From the NCBI GenBank assembly GCA_034336665.1, contig JAPFBE010000003.1, positions 33,454,360-33,518,359 of the forward strand: DNA of 64,000 bases, given 5' to 3'. This stretch comes from Luscinia megarhynchos. Its lineage: Eukaryota; Chordata; Aves; Passeriformes; Turdidae. Position numbers and translations under genes: made by a program. Positions 29,508-40,790 of this stretch are shown here, piece after piece (position 1 is the stretch's first letter; every line of letters begins with the position of its first letter). Below the pieces are notes generated by a model. It saw nothing but the letters and a program-made list of their open reading frames with translations, was not told the DNA's origin and did not search any database.

Positions 29508-30480
29508 TGTCTGCATTGGGTTTGGATGGCAAGGTGCTGGTGGCAGGGGTACTACAGGGGTGGCTTCTGTAAGAAGCTGGGAGAAGCTTCTCCCATGTCC
29601 AGTGGGGCCAATGAGTGCCAGCTGGCTCCACTGAACCTGCCAACGTCCAACTCCATCAGTGGTGGTGGCTCCTCTGGGATAACAGATTTAACAAAGGGGG
29701 AAAGCTGTACAGGGGCAATCCTCAGGGCAGAGGAGTGAAATTATGTGAGAGAGACAACTCTGCAGACACCAGGGGCAGTGATGCAGGAGGGGAAAGAGGT
29801 CTCCAGGCAGCAGGGCAGGGATTCCCCACAGCCCCTGGTGAAGACCATGGTGAGGCAGCTGTGCCCCTGCAGCCTGGAGGGTCCCACTCTGGAGCAGGGG
29901 GTTGTCTGAAGGAGGCTGTGACCCCATGGGAAGCCCGTGATGGAGCAGGTTCCTGGCAGGATCACTGGAGAGAGGAGCCTGCAGTGGAGCAGGCTTGCTG
30001 CTGTGATGCCATGGGGGGCACATGGTGGACAGGCTGTTCCTGAAGGACTGCACCCTGTGGGAGGAATCCATGCTGGAGAAGTTAATGAAGAACTGCAGTT
30101 CATGGGAAAGATTCATGCTGAAAAGTCTATGGAGGACAGTCTTCTGTGGGAGGAACCCCATGCTAGAACAGGTCAAGAGTGTGGTGAGTCCTCCCCTTGA
30201 GGAGGATGGAGAAAATTGCAAGTGGAGCTGATTCCAGGGAGAAGGGAGGGTCATGGGAAGTGTGTTTTAAGATTATCCTACTCTGATTTGATTAATAATA
30301 CAGGAAAAATATTTCCCCAAGTCAAGCCTTTTTCACCTGTGATGGTACCTGTGAGTGATTTCTCCCTGTCCTTACCTGTATCCATGAGCCCTTAGTTATA
30401 TTTTCTCTCCCTTGTGCATCCAAGGAGCACATAGAATAGTTTTGGGGAGCACCTGGTGTCCAGCCAGAGTAAACTAACTG
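29508..30480 (+). mobile_element. LTR-like interspersed repeat, copy 1 (probable solo LTR of an endogenous retrovirus)
   Basis: This copy shares its whole length, in inverse orientation, with 36247-37142. Shared landmarks in order: CATTGGGTTT..GGCAAGG, GGGGTGGCTTCTGTAAGAA, CCAGTGGGGCCAATG, CTCTGGGATAACAGATTTAAC (TATA-like), GCAGGGCAGGGATTCCCC, GTGAAGACCATGG, a GGAGCAGG-punctuated tandem region, TATCCTACTCTGATTTGATT, CCCAAGTCAAGCC, TGAGCCCTTAGTTATATTTTC and CACCTGGTGTCCAGCCAG. A TATA-like box, a downstream polyadenylation region and single copies without internal retroviral genes fit a solo LTR, but I cannot name the family and have no flanking duplication to prove it. The polyadenylation hexamer is degenerate here. 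Long frames inside it (complement 29688-30254, 188 codons; 29615-30043) are artefacts of its 45-bp repeats. No viral protein is encoded. Confidence 0.7.
30073..30162 (+). repeat. 45-bp tandem units inside LTR-like copy 1
   Basis: Two consecutive 45-base units, 30073-30117 and 30118-30162, each start CTG(G/A)A-AAG and end in a GGGA(A/G)-CATG block. More diverged units precede (about 30020-30072) and a partial one follows (CTAGAACAGG from 30163). Because 45 is a multiple of three, open frames persist through the array in several frames. Confidence 0.75.
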
Positions 30481-30759
30481 CGCCAGCTATCTGCTAGTGA
30501 ACTTCCATCCAGAAGATGGGTGAAAAATGGTGTGTAAGACAGGAAACAAATGCAGTGTGTTTAGACAATAGATCTACAACTAGCCAGGTGAAGCAGATGT
30601 CCTGTCTTCTGACTGGAACAGGTCTGATCTTCCAGAGGAAGTGGAACACCACCTCAGACACTGCTGGACAGTTTGGTTATTATTATGACTTCATGCGTTT
30701 GCATTAATAGCGGTTTTAATTATAGCTGTCGTTACATTCTGCCTTGGAATGGAACGTGT

Positions 30760-31200
30760 GGTATTTGGGGCTGTGCCTTCAAAGGCTCAGCAGCTTGGCA
30801 GGGCACTGTGAGGCTCTTGTTGCAGCACACAGACAGCTGGATGCAGACAGAGGATTATTCCCAGCACCTCCGGTGCCGAGTACCTCTGGAGACCACAGGG
30901 AGAAGAGCTAGTGAGGGCCAGAAGACAGCCCAGAGGCAGCTTGCCCTCCACCTAGGACTGATCTGCTAAGGCCCTGTGGGGGATAGGCCATTCGCTCTTG
31001 CTGCCAGAGGAGACGCCAACCCACCCAGAGAGAGGGATTCTGAGAAGTATCTGAAAGCGGAACCTCAAGGAATGTCCCTCCTCCCCCTGGCCGTCATTCC
31101 TGCGGGAAGCACTGCCTGCCTCCTAAGGAGGCGGTGAGTCCCGGTGACTGTGGTACCTCAGTCCTTCTGCCCAGCTCCTCCTGCCCGTTTCAGGGCTGCA
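30760..31200. other. GC-richer island with CpGs in the desert, nature unknown
   Basis: Just to the right of LTR-like copy 1 the DNA becomes GC-rich for about 440 bases with several CpGs (CTCCGGTGCCGAG near 30868-30880, GAGACGCC near 31010, GCCGTC and CCTGCGGG near 31090-31102). A sequence resembling a splice donor, GCG/GTGAGTCCCGG, occurs near 31130. No domain is recognisable in the frames that cross it (30673-30969 plus). It could be an unannotated non-coding exon, a diverged repeat or a single-copy element. Confidence 0.35.
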
Positions 31201-31420
31201 AAAGGCCTTCAGGGTTTGGTATACGGACAGCAGAAATCGTAAGACTTGTGTTAATATGGACAGACTGACAGGTATTGCAGGTGAGACATTTTTCTGGTGT
31301 GTACAACTTAACTCTGGCAGGTTGAGATGGTGTGACTTGGTTCCAAGCCTAATAAACCAAAGGGACGTGTGTTTACTATGAATGGGCTCATTCATTCCAA
31401 TGTCAGCGTGTGTACACACG

Positions 31421-31442
31421 TGTTTGTGTGTGTGTGTGTGCA
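31421..31442. repeat. (TG)n microsatellite
   Basis: TGTTTGTGTGTGTGTGTGTG is preceded by the small palindrome GTGTGTACACAC near 31408-31419. It explains the Cys/Val/His-rich frames on both strands here. Confidence 0.9.
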
Positions 31443-33325
31443 TGAAGAGAAGAGAATCCCTCTTCTCCCTTCTCCTCATGGCTTATATCATTGCATGCCG
31501 ACATATCCAGACCAACAACTCCTTCATAAGGAATCTGAGTCCAAGGGAAGTTTAACAGCTTCATGGTGCCTAATTCTCTTTTGGCTGCATTTTGTTTGTC
31601 AGGGGGAGCACAAGAATGAGGCCACACATAATTTAACACCTTTCCCTATTTAGAGCTTGTTATTTTAACTTTCTCTGAGATTGTTTTTTTTACAAATGTT
31701 TGTCTGAATTTAGTGGTTGTGAAGGAAAGTGACAGCCCTAAAGACCATAGTTTTCCTTGCAGAATGGGCACGGGATGAGCTCCAGCAGAGTGCATTTCCT
31801 CATATTACCACCCTGAATTGACCTTGAATGACCTGTTGCAGGGCCCAGCAGAATTGGTTTTCGTATCTTTTCAGTCCTCGGTCTTTTTGCAAAGACTGAC
31901 AGCTGGGTTGTGACAAATGTGGTAGGGCTTCTGGGAGGCTGATCTGTGTCCAGATCAGAGCCTGACTTCTTTTACATAGGCACAGTGTTATAGTAACCTT
32001 TCAAACACTAAGGAGGCTGGTGAGCAGAGCTAATGAGACAGATCTCAGGGTGAGTATTTCAACACCAGCAGCCATGGAACTCCTTTCCCAAAGGCTCTAT
32101 TATTACAGCTGTGCTTAGGCTTTAATACTTGCTGGGCCTTGTACAAACTCAGACCAGGGCACAACAAAATGTGGGAGAAGAAATGCTTAAAATTACAACT
32201 CCTTCCACCAGATCTCCTTAATAAAGGAGCAGAGCCATGGGGATAAATTAGCTTTCCTTACCTTGATTAAATGTATAAAAGGACTTGGCTATTCCAGTGT
32301 ATTGGATAGCACAGCACATTGGTCCTGTGCTGTTTTGAAGGAGAATGATGAGAATCTGAACTTATGTCCAGCAAGCAGGTAATGACTCAGGCAGCACCCC
32401 CATGTTTTAATGTATTGTGGGGGGTTTTGAAAACAAGGCCCCACTCCTGAATTTTCTTTAGCAAAGACTTATTGAAGACCACCCAAACATTTTCTCAGCA
32501 AGGACTCTTCAGCCTAGGCACAGTGTCTTTGACCCTTGTGCTGTCATCACCGCTGGGGCTGGTGTGGTGGTCACTACAAAGAGTTTTGTGTTCACTCCAC
32601 CTGCCCTCAAGGTGAGTATGCTCTAGTCCAGAATCCAGGTGGTCATGGGGCTGGTGGTATCTTCCATCTTATACAAGAAGCCTTACTAAATGCATACTGC
32701 CACTGCAAGAAAGCAGCTAGAAATCCATCTGAAGTCAACTCATCAGTGTCCTTGAAACGTCATCCTGTGTAGGGAAGGAAATGTGGGGCTGTACAGGAAG
32801 ATTAGACAGGTCATGGGATGGTCCACAGCAGGGCCCTGATTTCAATTGCATTGGAACAGAATCCTGCAGGATCCTGGCCTCTATCCCTGCATATCTTTGA
32901 ATTATGAGTGTTAGCATTTAGAGGAGCCCTTAGTTTAATGCAACATTCAGTTCTTCCCAGTAATACGTGATGAAAATCCGAGTATGGATTTTGATTTAAT
33001 TGCCTGGAAGCATGGCTCTCAGCATCTTTTCTGCTGGGTATCTGTTTGTGGCTGTAATTAAGAAAGAGGCATTTAGGATCTGTTTTGCAATACCTTGCCA
33101 AATTCTGGCTTTTTTAGATCCAGAAAGTGTTTTGGGTGCATATTTGTAGAAAACCTCTCTCTTGTATTTAGTCTTTTTCACATAATATCAGTGTTAGCAA
33201 TGGCTGAAGAAACTACTATTATTATTCATTAACTCTGGTCTCTCAGAGGAACCATATGTGCAGAGCAGAGGGAAAAGAGTACTGTTGTTTTTTAATACTG
33301 AGTCACTGCTACTGATTAAGTGTTC

Positions 33326-33355
33326 CTTTTTTTTTCTTTTTTTTTCTTTTTTTTT
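33326..33355. repeat. (CTTTTTTTTT)3 simple repeat followed by AGG
   Basis: Three exact 10-base units of C followed by nine T, ending in AGGAAAAAG. It resembles an ideal polypyrimidine tract plus AG acceptor, but no exon is recognisable after it. Confidence 0.9.
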
Positions 33356-34629
33356 AGGAAAAAGAAATGGAAAAAAGGTGTTTTTCTGAAGCCTATATGT
33401 CAGGAGAATTGATTTTCTCTAGGTGCCACAATGTCTTCAGAAAGTTTTAGTCCAGTGGGCCACAGTGATATCAGCCAGCACTTGTTTTAAAGTATATCTG
33501 TAAAAAATTCATGGTTAGATTCCTGCATCTCAGGTCACAGGAGAGTGTGACTATTAACAAGCTCCAGCTGCCTGATGGAGTTTCACCAGCCATTTGTGGA
33601 TCTTTAATTTTTTTTTAGGAAATCTTTAACTGCCTTACTGCTCGATTATATTAAACCTTTAAATCTCTCTTTTTTTAAAAGTTCACATTAAATACTCCCT
33701 TTGTGTCCATGCTGAGGAAGTCTTTAATTACATTAGTTAAAAAAAAAAAGGGGAAGAAAAAGAAGGGTTAATTCTGATTGTGCACTCAGCTCTCTCTGAT
33801 TGTGCCATCTCCTCTAGTCATGTTTTTTGTGTTTATTTTCCCAGCAAGGAGCCTGTTTGAATACTTCAGCTGATGATCTAAGAATGTGTGAGCTATGTTT
33901 TATTGCACACCAGCCGCACAATACAGAAGAAGGGCTCTCCTGGGCTGATGGAGTGTGCTCTGCTCTGAGCTGCTCCAGTCAATCCTCTCACTCTCATCTT
34001 TCCCTTCCAGGTCCCTGCTGGAGCCTCAGCAGCCTCAGAGATTGTGGTGGCAAGGCAGCAGCACCTGAGCTCCAGGAGGTCCAGCTGTGGCTCCTCTCAG
34101 TCTCATCCCTCTCCTCTTGCTGGAGCCAGTCCCAGCAGCTTGATGCCACCTAGGAATGCCCTGCACCCTCCTCTGTGCTTCTCTGCTCAGCTGCCAGAGC
34201 TGGGGCTCACAACTGCCCTGGCTGCTCTGCCTCCATCACTGGTATTCACAGCAGGGAAAGGCTGAATGAGAAAAACAAGTAATAACCATGGGGTCTAAAA
34301 TGTTGGCTTGAAAATCTTTGTTTGGAAATTTGGGCCCAGATCATGAAGTGAGCAAACACAGTGGCTTACTGTTATAGTGTGTTTGAATTTAAATGAGGGT
34401 AGGAAAAGGGATTTCTTCATTTAAAGTTGCAGTATTCAGAAAATTATCTTCTCCATGAAGAAACCTCAAGAACGATCTTTTGCCGAGTGATTATTAGCAG
34501 CAACAAAAATATGTAAGTTCTTTCCTGTAGATTTGGTGTTTGCCATACTTTTGTTTATGCTACTGCACACAAAGCCTGAATATCCTGAAAAAAAGAATAT
34601 ATAAATATATCTACATCACATTCATGCAG

Positions 34630-34704
34630 ATGTGTACTTACTGTATATATATCTCCACACACATACAAATATATATATATATATATACACACACATATAT
34701 ATAT
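34630..34704. repeat. (TA)n / (CA)n compound microsatellite
   Basis: Alternating TATATATA, CACACACATA and ATATATAT blocks. A 76-codon Ile/Tyr/Thr-rich frame across it (34540-34770) is not coding. Confidence 0.9.
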
Positions 34705-36246
34705 TCTGTACAGAATCATATTCTATGGTTCATCATTCTAGGTAAAGAAGACAAACACAGAAGAAAATAGCATTTTAGTCAGTACCTATTCAGGATTTTA
34801 TAGGAAATCTGGGGCATTGCCATGACAATTCCAGAAGTGGTTAGTTAATACCTTTTGTTTTCTTGTAAACACCTACTCATTTACTGCAGCAGCACTGAAA
34901 ACTTATTAGGAGCACTCATTCAGTCCAAATATACTTGGGAAACTCAGAACAACCTTCCTTCTTCTTTATAATTTTTGTTTTTCTCAACATAAATGTAAAT
35001 TGATACAAATAAGTAAGTTCTAAATACCATTAAGCCATGCATATCTGCAAAGTTTGGTGTGAAACAGGAAATGCACCTGGAACTTTGTAGCTCTTACATA
35101 AAATTAATAATAAATGTTTTCTTGCCAACATCAATATGTTTATATTATGGTCATGGGACTCTCGCTGATGCCTAAATTATTTAAGACATTAATTTTTTAT
35201 CTCTGCTCAAGCCTACATAAATTTGCTGAGTTCTGTATCTAAAGTGGTGGTTCAAATCAAATTGATAATGCATTTTAATTAAAGTAGTGTTAGGACATGT
35301 CTCACAGTCTCTACTCAAGCAGAATGTACTGGAGTAGTGAAAACTTTCTTTCCCTCTGCTTTCTGTGTTTCCAGACACTTTCAGGTTGTGCCACTTAAGG
35401 CTAAGACACAGGAGAAAAGGTGAGGGCTCACTTTCATTCCCTGCTGTCTCCAGTTATGTGCTCCTCCTTGGTGCTCTTGGGTTGGGTGTATTTCATGTGT
35501 GGAAAAACCCAGAAGACAAAAAGATGACTGTAAATTACTGACAGGTCTTCTGCTTCTCCTTGTTCTAGAGAACACACAGACCCTTACCTCCTTTTTATGT
35601 GAGTGGATTTGTTAAAAAAGAATGAAAGTAGGAATTTGTTGCTTCCAGAGGAAAAGATTCAAAGGCCCAACCTTCCTCATGGACAGACTAGCTAGCATCA
35701 GGGAAGTTCCTAATGAGGCAGCTGTTCTAGAAAATAATGAGACCAAACAACAATTTTTTTTTCCAAGAAAGTCCCAGCCATCACAAATAAGTGGCCTGGG
35801 AGCTCTGCAGAAGTGCTCTTGTGATGCTTTGAGCCACATTGACTTAAGGCACTAGCTTGAGTCATCTGAGTTTGAGTGATGCTGGCTCTTAGAGTGCTTT
35901 CCTTATTCTGCTGGTGACTGTGGTGCAGGGGAAGAGCTGAGTAGCTCCAAGAGGGCCAGTTAACCTGATCAGCATCTCCCCACCATGGCTCTGAGGGAAG
36001 AAAGGTCTTGGCCATGTAATTGTATGAGCTGTCACAGTCTAAGAATTGTGGTTAATCATCAGTAATTGACCATTGATAAATTAATAGCTCAAGTATCTCC
36101 CAGTGTCTCTTCTGTTATCATATCAAGCCTGTATTCTTCTACACTGCATCATTATCATTATTATTATAAGTTTATAGATACTTAATTCTACAAAGAAACA
36201 CCACTTATTATACTATCTAAATAAAAATGTATGATTGCCTATGGTC

Positions 36247-37142
36247 AAGTGAATTAAACCTAGCTGAACACCAGGTTCCCATCAACACACACTATCAATC
36301 CTTCACCAGCTGGGTGGGAGAAAATAAAAGAAAAGGTTTTTAGTCAAGATGAGGCCAGGGAGGGAAGGTAATACCTGTTACCATAATGGACAAACATACT
36401 TGACTCAGGGAAATTAATTTATTACCTATCAAATCAGAACAGGATAATGAGAAATAAAAACAAATCTTAGAACACCTTCTTCCCAACTTTGCCTTCATTT
36501 TGGGTTCAACTTTGTTTCTTGATTTCTCAACCTCCTCCTGTCAATCACCTCAGGTGGATGGAGAATGGGAACTGTGGTCAGCTCCCCACACATTGTCTCT
36601 GCTTCTTCTTCCTCAGGGGAAGGACTTCTCACACTCGCCCTGCTCCAGTATGGGTCTCCTCCCATGGGAGACAGTCCTCCACAAAACTCTCCAGTGTGGG
36701 ACCATCTCTCAGGCTGCAGCTCTTCACAAGCTGCTCCAGTGTGATCTTCTCCTCGGGCTGCAGGTGGGTCTCTGCCCCACCACGAACCTCCATGGGCTGC
36801 AGGGGGACATGGCCCACCATGGTCTGCACCATGGGCTGCAGGGGCATCTCTGCCCTGCTGCCTGGAGCATCTCCTCTTGCCCTTGCTTCTCTGACCCTGG
36901 TACCTGACCCTGCTGTGCTGCTCTCACTCCTTTCCCAGCTGTAGTTGCCCTTGTACACTTTTTCTCCATTGTTAAATCTGTTGTCCCAGAGGTGCCACCA
37001 CTGATGGGCTCAGCCTTGGCCAGCTGTGGCAGTCCATGTTGGAGCCATTGGCTTCACTGGACATAGGGTTTCTCACAGAAGCCACCCCTATAGTAGCCCT
37101 GCTACCAAACCTGGCCACACAAACTCAATGTATTACCTCAAA
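36247..37142 (-). mobile_element. LTR-like interspersed repeat, copy 2 (minus strand)
   Basis: Read on the minus strand this copy runs colinearly with 29508-30480: CATTGAGTTTG, GGGGTGGCTTCTGTGAGAA, GTCCAGTGAAGCCAATGGC, CTCTGGGACAACAGATTTAAC, GTGCAGACCATGG, tandem GGAGCAG units, TTATCCTGTTCTGATTTGAT, an intact AATAAA (plus-strand TTTATT at 36418-36423), TGAGTCAAGTATG, and CCTGGTGTTCAGC at its end. It is diverged from copy 1 by many substitutions and small indels, so the two are independent old insertions rather than a recent duplication. No retroviral internal sequence lies beside it. Frames of 151, 135 and 109 codons here are repeat-derived. Confidence 0.7.
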
Positions 37143-37264
37143 CAATTATAAAAATCTAGCAGAGATTAAACAGAGTTTTAGCAAAAAAAGGACAAAATTG
37201 GCGATAGCCACCTGGTCATCAGATAATTGCTGATCCAACTAAACAAGCTAAAACAAAGGTTCAG

Positions 37265-37454
37265 GCAGGTGAAGACAAATTCAGAAGGTGCCAGGGTTGC
37301 CCAGAGAAGTCATGGAATTGCTGTCACTGGGGGTGTTTAAGAAATTACAGGATGTGGCATTTAGTGCTATGACTTAGTTGACAAGCAGTGCCAGGTCAGA
37401 TTCAATGATCTTGAAGTTCCTCTCCAGCCTAATTGTCTCTATGATTCTATGATC
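37265..37454 (+). mobile_element. CR1-type LINE, 5'-truncated 3' end
   Basis: The stretch contains the landmarks of an avian CR1 3' end in order: AGGGTTGCCCAGAGAAGTCATGGAAT, GTCACTGGGGGTGTTTAAGAAA, GGATGTGGCATTTAGTGC, GACTTAGTTGACAAG, GATTCAATGATCTTGAAG, TCTCCAGCCTAATTG and a terminal ATGATTCTATGAT made of 8-bp units. CR1 is the dominant LINE of birds and reptiles, is typically severely 5' truncated, and ends in this short 8-bp repeat instead of poly-A. No reverse transcriptase sequence is present. Confidence 0.85.
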
Positions 37455-40049
37455 ATCATGCCTTTTTTCTTTGCTACCTTGTGCACCTACCTGAAACTTC
37501 TCTCACTAGGAGATACATTTCCATGTCTGACACTCTCTGATGTCTTCAGTAGTCTGCTTTCCTGCATTTGCAATGTCTTTCTTTAATGAATTCTCTTTTG
37601 TAGACATGTTTCCAGACAGATGCAATTGCTTGCTAAAGATTCTTGGATTAAATTGCAAATCCTTTAAATTCTCTGGATTTAATACACATTGGGCTTTGTC
37701 TGCCATACATCTGATGGTGAGTAGCCAATACATTTATCAGTTCTTGATGAACATGAATTAATTCAGATGACTGTTAGTCCCTGAAAAACAAAAGGAACCT
37801 CAGATACAGCCCAGGCTCTGCCTTCCTAAGACATTGCCCACAGATGTATGTCATGTAACTCATTTTGCAGACTTTAATTTATGAAGTTTTTACAATAATT
37901 CTGCATTTTTAACCTAAGAACAGGTTTTAACATCTAGATTAAATCTCTAGCTGTAATTAATTCCTGCTGCATTCAGCCTATTCATCATGGATGTGGAGAA
38001 CAGCACATTCCCTTCCACCTTGATGTACCCTTTTCCAAGGAACCCTGCTCCTAGCATGGCTATCTTTATAGACAGCATGCAGGAATTTGGGGACTGGACT
38101 GAAACTCCTGTGACAACTTAGGTAGTTGCTACTCATGGGAGCATGTTACTCCTCTTCTCTAGCTGAATAGCCTCTGTGATTCTGTATATCAAAATCTTCA
38201 GCCTGATGGCAAGAGTCAAAGTGCACAGTAGCAGGCTTAAGTCTTTACTGACTTAAGGGGCCTAAAAAAATAAAGAACCCTTACAAGTGTTTACCTTAAC
38301 AGATGGTAGCAAAATGACTGCTGCAGAAAATACTGTGACATTAGAATCACATCCGGCTTGGCAGTGCTGGAAGGGACTATACAAAATCCCATATAAAACC
38401 CCCAATGTCTGTGAATGTTTATGACTTAAAAGTCAGTGCAGGCTCTGAGACTGCTCAGACTGATGGGTAGCTGGAGGAGAGGTGCTCCTCTGCTAGTCCC
38501 ATCCTCTTTCTGGTTACCAGCACAGACACCTTCCCTCCTCAGATCAGTTATTCTGGATCTCTGCTGCTGTGTGGAAAACATGTTAGGAAAGGAGTTTTTC
38601 AAATTGCAGTCAATTTTTTCCTCTTCTCCTATGGCTCAAGCAACACGGTTTTTTTTTTTTCACAGAATACCTGACCCATAATTTCTGACTTGTGTCAGGT
38701 ACCTTCCCGTATAAATAGCAAGGTATGAGCTTATCCTTCTTTTTCTTAAAATAGCATAGGTGAAAAAAGTTTGTTAATCCTCTGCAATTAGAGTAGAGAG
38801 CAAGGCTTGAGTTGCTTCTCAGTGAAATCATAATCACAAATATTTCTCGTATTACATTATGCAATATGAAGGCTCTTGCTAATTCCTTGTCTCTGTGGAA
38901 TGGGCATGTGTTTTGGCTCTGTAATCTCAAAGTTCAAGTCTAGCATTTTTCTGATTCTTGTTGTCCTGCATTTTATAAACTGAGTATTTAAGAGTAGCAT
39001 GTTTATTTATATATGTTGCTGCTAATCCAAACTGTCTGCTAAACTAATCCCTTGTTAAAATGAAATCAAGTCAGCTATTTTAGATTACAAAGTTAAAACA
39101 ATAGCTCAGCCAGACACTTCACACATCTGTTTTACTTTTCCTGAATAGGTATGCAGCTTTTCTTACATTCTTTCTCAACAAAAGTGCCACCAATTAGCTA
39201 CACTTTTCTTTCATTTTTCTCTTGTGACCTAAGTCTTGTTTTCTTGGTTCTTTCACTGATTACTTTTGAAATGCTGCTTTTTTTTTTACATGCTTGTTTT
39301 CTTTCTCAGTAATACATTTTAAAATGGATAAAAATTTCATGCTTATTACTTGTTAATATGTTATCATACTCTATTACCCAAATTCGGACCAGAGGTAATT
39401 CCAATGTGGGAAATGCCAAAATAATACATTCTTGGAGATGAGATCTTAGACAGATATGGAAACCCAAAGTAGGCTTTGATTTACTTACATTCTGCAGGAA
39501 ATGAAGCATTACCATCAATGTGGTACATAGAGATTTTAACCAAGGATTACTTTGTTTCCAGCTTTACCTGCTGCTTTGATTTAAAGTATTTTTGACATCA
39601 TCTAATATTTCATAAGCTTTCACATGTTTAAGGTTTGGCTTTTCTTAAGGGATTGTATAAGTTTTCATTTTGAGAAACCCCCCTCTTATTTAGTGCATTT
39701 GCCAAACACTTTAAAATTACATCAGGTGAGGGTTGCTCCAGCCTCCTGGAGCCAAAAATGTGGAACAATGGGATTTACCTCACCACTCTTTAATAAACTG
39801 TTTTTTGGACTAACATTCTGAGGGAATGCCACTGCTTCAGCCAAGGTAACCTTCAGGCCCAGTTTGATTTGATATAATTTTATTTATCCACTTGCTTCAT
39901 CAGCCCTCTTTGAAAGGTGGGGAAGAAGAGGCAGACTGACCCCATGTCAGTCTTATATTTAACTTTTCATCACCTACTTTGAGATTATCAGCTGAGAAAC
40001 TTTCAGGGCTCACCTTTCCCAGAAATGTGAGTGACTGTCCATCACAGAG
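37455..40049. other. AT-rich intergenic sequence, no gene seen
   Basis: Apart from the possible CR1-like fragment at 38338-38405 and short T runs (about 38650, 39280) nothing is recognised. Open frames are at most 106 codons (38610-38930 minus) and show no family features. Confidence 0.6.
38338..38405 (-). mobile_element. Possible antisense CR1-like 3' fragment
   Basis: TTAGAATCACATCCGGCTTGG, GTGCTGGAAGGGACTATACAAAATCCC and AAAACCCCCAATG resemble the reverse-complement CR1 3' end pattern (tagaatcacagaat, ggttggaagggacc, cca-ccccc). It is short and diverged. Confidence 0.35.
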
Positions 40050-40125
40050 AGGTGGGAACAGGTATTACTTCCTTTATGCCACAGAAACTAAGGCATAGAG
40101 AAATTGTATAAGGTAATTTCAGATT
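40050..40125 (+). repeat. MIR-like ancient SINE fragment, sense
   Basis: ATTACTTCCTTTATGCCACAGAAACTAAGGCATAGAGAAATTGTATAAGGTAATTTCAG follows the MIR pattern of GAAACTGAGGCACAGAGA-GTTAAGTGACTTGCC with substitutions. Short but recognisable. Confidence 0.5.
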
Positions 40126-40763
40126 GCCCTTTAGCACGGGGATGTAGCACTGTATCACTCTGTGATGTGGTCAGAAAGCTGGTTCAGTTTGTCTCCCTGA
40201 GCTTGTGGGAGCCACATCTATGTTCTGAGCACAACTCTCAGCATCCCTCCTGAGGTAAAGATGTCATTCCACTGAGCACTGTTTGCTTGTGGGTGCTCAT
40301 GGGCACACATTTCCCTCACATTGCTCACAGGTCTTTTAGCCCCCATGTTGTATTGAATGGTGACATGTGGTCTTCATGTTATTAATGACACATGCAAGCA
40401 GGCTTTAAATTCTGCAGGATCTTAACAAGAATACATGGTTGCAGCCTTGGACCCAGGAAAAGCTCTGTAGTACTCACACAAACTACTACATGAGGTGTGA
40501 AAACACTGCTTACCTTCTCAAAGGTGGGCCAGGAAAGCATGGCCAGCAGGGACAGGGACTGCACAGCCTCTCTGTCAAAGGTCTCCATCTCCTGTGGTAG
40601 CTGCTCCCCTGCACTGCCTCTGATAGGAAGTCACAGGTGTTGGCTCCAATCTGGCCAATACACTGGGGGTTGATAAGGCAGGAGGTTGCATTGAGCTCAT
40701 TATTCTTCTCTCCATTGAAACCCAAACCCAACTGAAATCATTAGAGAGTGACCTTGTTTAAGT

Positions 40764-40790
40764 CAGTGGTCCTTAAACCGGGATGTCAAG
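40764..40790 (+). repeat. Possible hAT transposon terminal sequence
   Basis: CAGTGGTCCTTAAACCGGG resembles the CAGTGGTTCTTAAACT-type terminal inverted repeat of ancient hAT (Charlie-like) DNA transposons. I see no partner terminus, so this may be chance. Confidence 0.15.

Larger units (their letters stand above)
30481..36246. other. Intergenic sequence between the two LTR-like copies, no gene seen
   Basis: Holds the GC-richer island (30760-31200) and the simple repeats listed separately. A second slightly GC-richer stretch at about 33950-34260 carries a Ser-rich 108-codon frame (33827-34153) with no recognisable domain. Otherwise AT-rich sequence with short chance frames. Confidence 0.55.

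Noticed and set aside
29688..30254. 188-codon minus-strand open frame, the longest in the window
   Set aside because: It lies wholly inside the LTR-like repeat and is kept open by 45-bp (15-codon) tandem units. The translation is low-complexity Ser/Leu/Pro/His without a domain, and the counterpart in copy 2 is not conserved as a protein.
33827..34265. Ser/Cys-rich 108-codon frame in a GC-richer stretch
   Set aside because: Low-complexity composition, no domain and no splice support. Possibly single-copy non-coding DNA.
36489..36969. Overlapping frames of 151, 135 and 109 codons
   Set aside because: They are translations of LTR-like copy 2 in several frames and on both strands at once, as expected of repeat-derived frames.
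38130..38190. CCTCTGTGATTCTGTAT resembling a CR1 8-bp tail
   Set aside because: The upstream sequence lacks the other CR1 landmarks seen at 37265-37454.
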